From: a bacterium
Lineage (GTDB): Bacteria > Cyanobacteriota > Vampirovibrionia > Gastranaerophilales > Gastranaerophilaceae
DNA length: 15,812 nucleotides
NCBI GenBank assembly: GCA_017995595.1
Contig: JAGOIO010000009.1
Location: 1-15,812, forward strand
Reading direction: 5' to 3'
This document shows, piece after piece, positions 13,392-15,812 of the stretch (positions are counted from its first letter, which is position 1; each line of letters starts with the position of its first letter). The notes below the pieces were generated by a model. That model searched no databases. It had not been told where the DNA came from and saw nothing but the letters and a program-made list of their open reading frames with translations. Both the position numbers and the translations under genes were made by a program.

Positions 13392-14060
13392 ATGAAAAAA
13401 ATTTTAACAGTATTAATTTCGTTATTTACTGCGATGAATTTAGGTGCAAATTCTTCATCTGCGGCAAAAAATAATTTTTCTGCAAACGAAGCACTTGCAA
13501 AGTTGAAAGCAGGAAATGCAAATTTCGTAAGTATGAAACTCGTTCACCCAAATACAAATATAATAAAACGAGAGAGTTTGATAAATGGTCAACACCCGTT
13601 TGCAGTTGTTGTCGGTTGTTCTGATTCAAGAGTTCCTGTTGAAATGATTTTTGACCAAGGTTTGGGTGATATTTTTGTTGTAAGAAATGCGGGAAATATT
13701 GTTGATAATAATGTTTTAGGTAGTGTTGAGTATGCGGTTAAGCATTTAAACGTGAAAATTGTTGTTGTTATGGGACACCAATTTTGCGGAGCTGTAGGTT
13801 CAGCTATGAGTACGGCTGTTGATAGCAGTGAATATATTGAAAATATTAAAAAAGAAATTAAACCGGCTATAGATAAATGTCAACTTGATGAAAAATTAAC
13901 TTACGAAAATGCGATAAAAACTAATGCAAGAATAATGGCTTCAAAAATTTCTACGCTGGATTCTACATTTACAGATTATATGAAAAAAAATAATGTTCTT
14001 GTAATTCCTGCATATTACAATCTTGATACAGGAAAAGTTGATTTTTTGACGAATAATTAA
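13392..14060 (+). CDS. Exported beta-class carbonic anhydrase
   Basis: Carbonic anhydrase (EC 4.2.1.1) interconverts CO2 and bicarbonate. This 222-residue protein is beta-class: Zn ligands are C76 in VVVGCSDSRVP and H129 and C132 in VVMGHQFCGAVGSA. The catalytic Asp-Arg pair is D78-R80. Other family blocks are DIFVVRNAGN (93-102) and SVEYAVKHL (111-119). It begins with a Sec signal peptide (MKKILTVLISLFTAMNLGAN, cleavage near residue 20-25) and has no lipobox Cys, so it is a soluble periplasmic enzyme. The start at 13392 has AGGAG 5 bases upstream; the frame is open back to 13194, but that extension overlaps the divergent MCE gene start and would bury the signal peptide. A periplasmic enzyme may supply bicarbonate for import or buffer periplasmic pH; no bicarbonate transporter is adjacent. 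Confidence 0.94.
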   Translation: MKKILTVLISLFTAMNLGANSSSAAKNNFSANEALAKLKAGNANFVSMKLVHPNTNIIKRESLINGQHPFAVVVGCSDSRVPVEMIFDQGLGDIFVVRNAGNIVDNNVLGSVEYAVKHLNVKIVVVMGHQFCGAVGSAMSTAVDSSEYIENIKKEIKPAIDKCQLDEKLTYENAIKTNARIMASKISTLDSTFTDYMKKNNVLVIPAYYNLDTGKVDFLTNN

Positions 14061-14113
14061 TATTTGGTTAATATCGGTAATTTAAAACTTTTTTGGGTTA
14101 CAATATTATTAAA

Positions 14114-14142
14114 TTGTGATTGAATAAATCAATGTTAATAAT
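14114..14142 (+). promoter_or_regulatory. Candidate promoter with palindrome before nifU
   Basis: TTGTGA (14114-14119) and AATAAT (14137-14142) are 17 bases apart, 4/6 and 5/6 to the sigma70 boxes. Between them lies a perfect inverted repeat, ATTGA (14119-14123) and TCAAT (14129-14133) around ATAAA, in a position where a regulator would block or modulate polymerase. I see no match to the long IscR-type site. Expected leader is about 14 bases. Confidence 0.35.
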
Positions 14143-14162
14143 ATAAAAGAAGGAATATAAAT

Positions 14163-14999
14163 ATGTGGGATTATTCTGAAGAAGTAATGGAACATTACAG
14201 AAACCCGAAAAATGTAGGAAAAATTGATAACGCAGATGCTATTGGTGAAGCCGGTTCTTTGGTTTGTGGTGATGCTCTTAAGTTATACCTAAAAATTAAT
14301 GATGACGGAATTATTGAAGATGCAAAATTTCAAACTTTTGGTTGCGGTTCTGCCGTTGCAAGTTCAAGCATGCTTACGGAAATGATTATCGGTAAATCTC
14401 TTGACGAAGTCAAAAAAATTACCAATAAAGATATTGCAGATAAATTGGGCGGACTTCCTCCCGAAAAAATGCACTGCTCTGTTATGGGACATGAAGCTTT
14501 AGAAGATGCTTTGAAAAAATATTTTAACGAAGAAATTACTATTCCTGTTTATACAAAAATGGTTTGTACTTGTTTTAATGTTTCAGAAGATTTGATTAAA
14601 GAAGCTATTGAAACAAATAATTTAAAAACAGTAGAAGAAATTACAAATTATACAAAAGCAGGCGGAGCTTGCGGAAGATGCAAAGATAAAATTCAAGCAA
14701 TTTTAAATAGTTATACGAGTGGAAAAGTTGAAGAAAAAGCTCCGGTAAAAAAAGAACTTACTGCAACTCAAAAAATTCTGAAAATAAATAGTATTATTGA
14801 AAATCAGATTTCTACCGAATTAAGAAAAGACGGTGGAGATATTGAGCTTATTGATATCGACGGAAACAAAGTTTATGTAAAACTTCAAGGAAGTTGTTCA
14901 GGGTGCAAAAATTCTACATTAACAATAAAGAATTTTGTAGAAACAACTTTAAAAGAACATGTTTGTGCTGATATTGAAGTTGTTGAAGTTAACAAATAA
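14163..14999 (+). CDS. nifU: NifU iron-sulfur cluster assembly scaffold
   Basis: The 278-residue protein has the full three-domain NifU layout. The IscU-like N-terminal scaffold carries C35 (LVCGDALK), C61 (FGCGSAVASS) and C105 (MHCSV). A central BFD-type [2Fe-2S] ferredoxin domain carries C135 and C137 (VCTCFNVSE), C170 and C173 (GGACGRCKDKI). The C-terminal Nfu domain carries C245 and C248 (GSCSGCKNSTLTI). All ligand cysteines expected from Azotobacter NifU are present. NifU receives sulfur from NifS and passes assembled clusters to apo-proteins in the cytoplasm. With no nitrogenase genes nearby, this is likely the housekeeping Fe-S system, as in Helicobacter and other anaerobes or microaerophiles. 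AAGGA lies 9-13 bases before the ATG. nifS follows after 76 bases on the same strand. Confidence 0.95.
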   Translation: MWDYSEEVMEHYRNPKNVGKIDNADAIGEAGSLVCGDALKLYLKINDDGIIEDAKFQTFGCGSAVASSSMLTEMIIGKSLDEVKKITNKDIADKLGGLPPEKMHCSVMGHEALEDALKKYFNEEITIPVYTKMVCTCFNVSEDLIKEAIETNNLKTVEEITNYTKAGGACGRCKDKIQAILNSYTSGKVEEKAPVKKELTATQKILKINSIIENQISTELRKDGGDIELIDIDGNKVYVKLQGSCSGCKNSTLTIKNFVETTLKEHVCADIEVVEVNK

Positions 15000-15075
15000 A
15001 AAATACTGCGTAAGTTAGACGTTTAGCCTGACCGTTTATACAAAATGCGATTATTCACCGCCAAAAGAGGTAATT

Positions 15076-15812
15076 ATGGAAAAATTAATATATTTAGATA
15101 ACAATGCAACAACAATGGTTGATGAAAAAGTTTTTGAAGCTATGCAACCATATTTTTGCGAACAATATGCAAATCCGTCAAGTATGTACACCTTTGGTGC
15201 AAATGCTGCAAAAGCAGTAAAAGAGTCAAGAGAAAAAATCCGTAAATTCTTTAACGCTAACAGTGTAAATGAAGTATTTTTTACAGGTTCAGGTTCTGAA
15301 GGTGCAAATACTGCAATAAGAGGTTATTTGCAGGCAAATAAAGGTAAAAAACATATTATAACAACAAAAGTTGAACACCCTTGCGTTTTAAATACGTTCA
15401 AAGAACTTGAAAAACAAGGATATAGAGCTGATTATATCGGTGTAAATTCAAATGGTGAACTTGACTTGGAAGAGTTGGAAGAAAAAATGGACGAAGATAC
15501 GGCTCTTGTTGCTTGTATGTGGGCAAATAATGAGACCGGTGTAATCTTCCCGATTGATAAAGTTTCTCATATCGTAAAATCTATTAATCCTGATACAAAA
15601 CTTTTTGTTGATGCAGTTCAAGCTGCAGGTAAAATTCCTATTGATGTTCAAAAGTACGGTATTGATATGTTAAGTATCGCAGGACATAAAATTCATGCTC
15701 CAAAAGGTATCGGAGCTTTGTATATAAAAGCCGGTACTTTATTTTCACCGTTGATAATAGGTGGTCATCAGGAGCGTGGAAAACGTGCAGGTACAGAAAA
15801 TGTTCCATATAT
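15076..15812 (+). CDS. nifS: Cysteine desulfurase NifS, 3' end outside the window
   Basis: NifS (EC 2.8.1.7) is a PLP enzyme that takes sulfur from cysteine and loads it on NifU. The first 245 residues are present and open to the right edge. Motifs: YLDNNATT (6-13), ANPSSMYTFG, FFTGSGSEGANTAIRG, KVEHPC (H101, which stacks on PLP), MWANNETGVIFPI, FVDAVQAAGKIPIDV, IAGHKIHAPKGIGALY (PLP lysine K205) and GKRAGTENVPY. The WANNETGVIFPI and AGKIPIDV blocks resemble the epsilonproteobacterial NifS type. The active-site cysteine loop would lie beyond the window. The ATG at 15076 has AGAGG 6 bases upstream. The 76-base spacer after nifU carries AAAATGCGA (15042-15050), which recurs at nearly the same distance before the HCP-like gene and may mark a second promoter or shared control. 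Confidence 0.94.
   Translation, partial: MEKLIYLDNNATTMVDEKVFEAMQPYFCEQYANPSSMYTFGANAAKAVKESREKIRKFFNANSVNEVFFTGSGSEGANTAIRGYLQANKGKKHIITTKVEHPCVLNTFKELEKQGYRADYIGVNSNGELDLEELEEKMDEDTALVACMWANNETGVIFPIDKVSHIVKSINPDTKLFVDAVQAAGKIPIDVQKYGIDMLSIAGHKIHAPKGIGALYIKAGTLFSPLIIGGHQERGKRAGTENVPY

Noticed and set aside
14061..14162. Direct repeat TTAATAT near the end of the carbonic anhydrase gene as a terminator or mobile-element trace
   Set aside because: Short, AT-rich and without hairpin or insertion-sequence features.
1..15812. CRISPR array, tRNA/rRNA gene, insertion sequence or prophage
   Set aside because: No regularly spaced repeats, cloverleaf-like sequence, transposase or phage protein was seen on either strand.

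Overview
The window is low-GC bacterial DNA (roughly 30% GC by eye), densely packed, with the standard genetic code and Shine-Dalgarno sites of the AGGAG/AAGGA type in front of most genes. An outer-envelope MCE/MlaD-type lipid transport protein, a dTDP-rhamnose enzyme and several secreted repeat proteins point to a diderm (Gram-negative type) cell. NIF-type iron-sulfur assembly (nifU-nifS), a hybrid-cluster-protein relative and a corrinoid iron-sulfur protein relative suggest an anaerobe. A gut Vampirovibrionia/Melainabacteria (Gastranaerophilales) genome is my best guess from style and gene content, but the sequence alone does not prove it. No tRNA, rRNA, CRISPR array, insertion sequence or phage gene was recognised, and no gene-free stretch exceeds about 200 bases.

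Layout. 1-1984 (+): 3' part of a beta-propeller protein, then a SAM-dependent O-methyltransferase. 2008-4501 (-): nadB-nadC, two steps of de novo NAD synthesis, with a good promoter/operator candidate at 4538-4591. 4700-5536 (+): secreted TPR plus NHL-propeller protein. 5568-6401 (-): rfbD. 6489-6920 (+): YkgJ-type cysteine-cluster protein. 6977-10107 (-): a glycosyltransferase, a secreted TPR protein and a shortened orphan relative of the corrinoid iron-sulfur protein large subunit (AcsC/CdhE). 10230-11864 (+): a full-length hybrid cluster protein (HCP/prismane) relative. 11876-13214 (-): MCE/MlaD-type protein overlapping upp. 13392-14060 (+): exported beta-carbonic anhydrase. 14163-15812 (+): nifU and the start of nifS.

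What stands out. The HCP relative keeps the fold and most sequence landmarks, but by eye it has lost the histidine and all four cysteine ligands of the hybrid Fe-S-O cluster, and the first CxxC of the N-terminal [4Fe-4S] site is replaced by YxxY. It looks like a conserved, cluster-less HCP pseudoenzyme (or a protein with a different metal site) that routine annotation would call hydroxylamine reductase. Its leader carries mutually exclusive inverted repeats, one of which would hide the ribosome binding site, and it shares a leader element with nifS. Upstream, the AcsC-like protein keeps its [4Fe-4S] motif and cobalamin-domain sequence but is about 60 residues short and has no Wood-Ljungdahl partners here. 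Three genes (YkgJ-like, glycosyltransferase, MCE) lack Shine-Dalgarno sites and instead have a -10 box 6-8 bases before the ATG, a signature of leaderless transcripts.

Family comparisons were made by eye against remembered family sequences; no alignment or database search was run.
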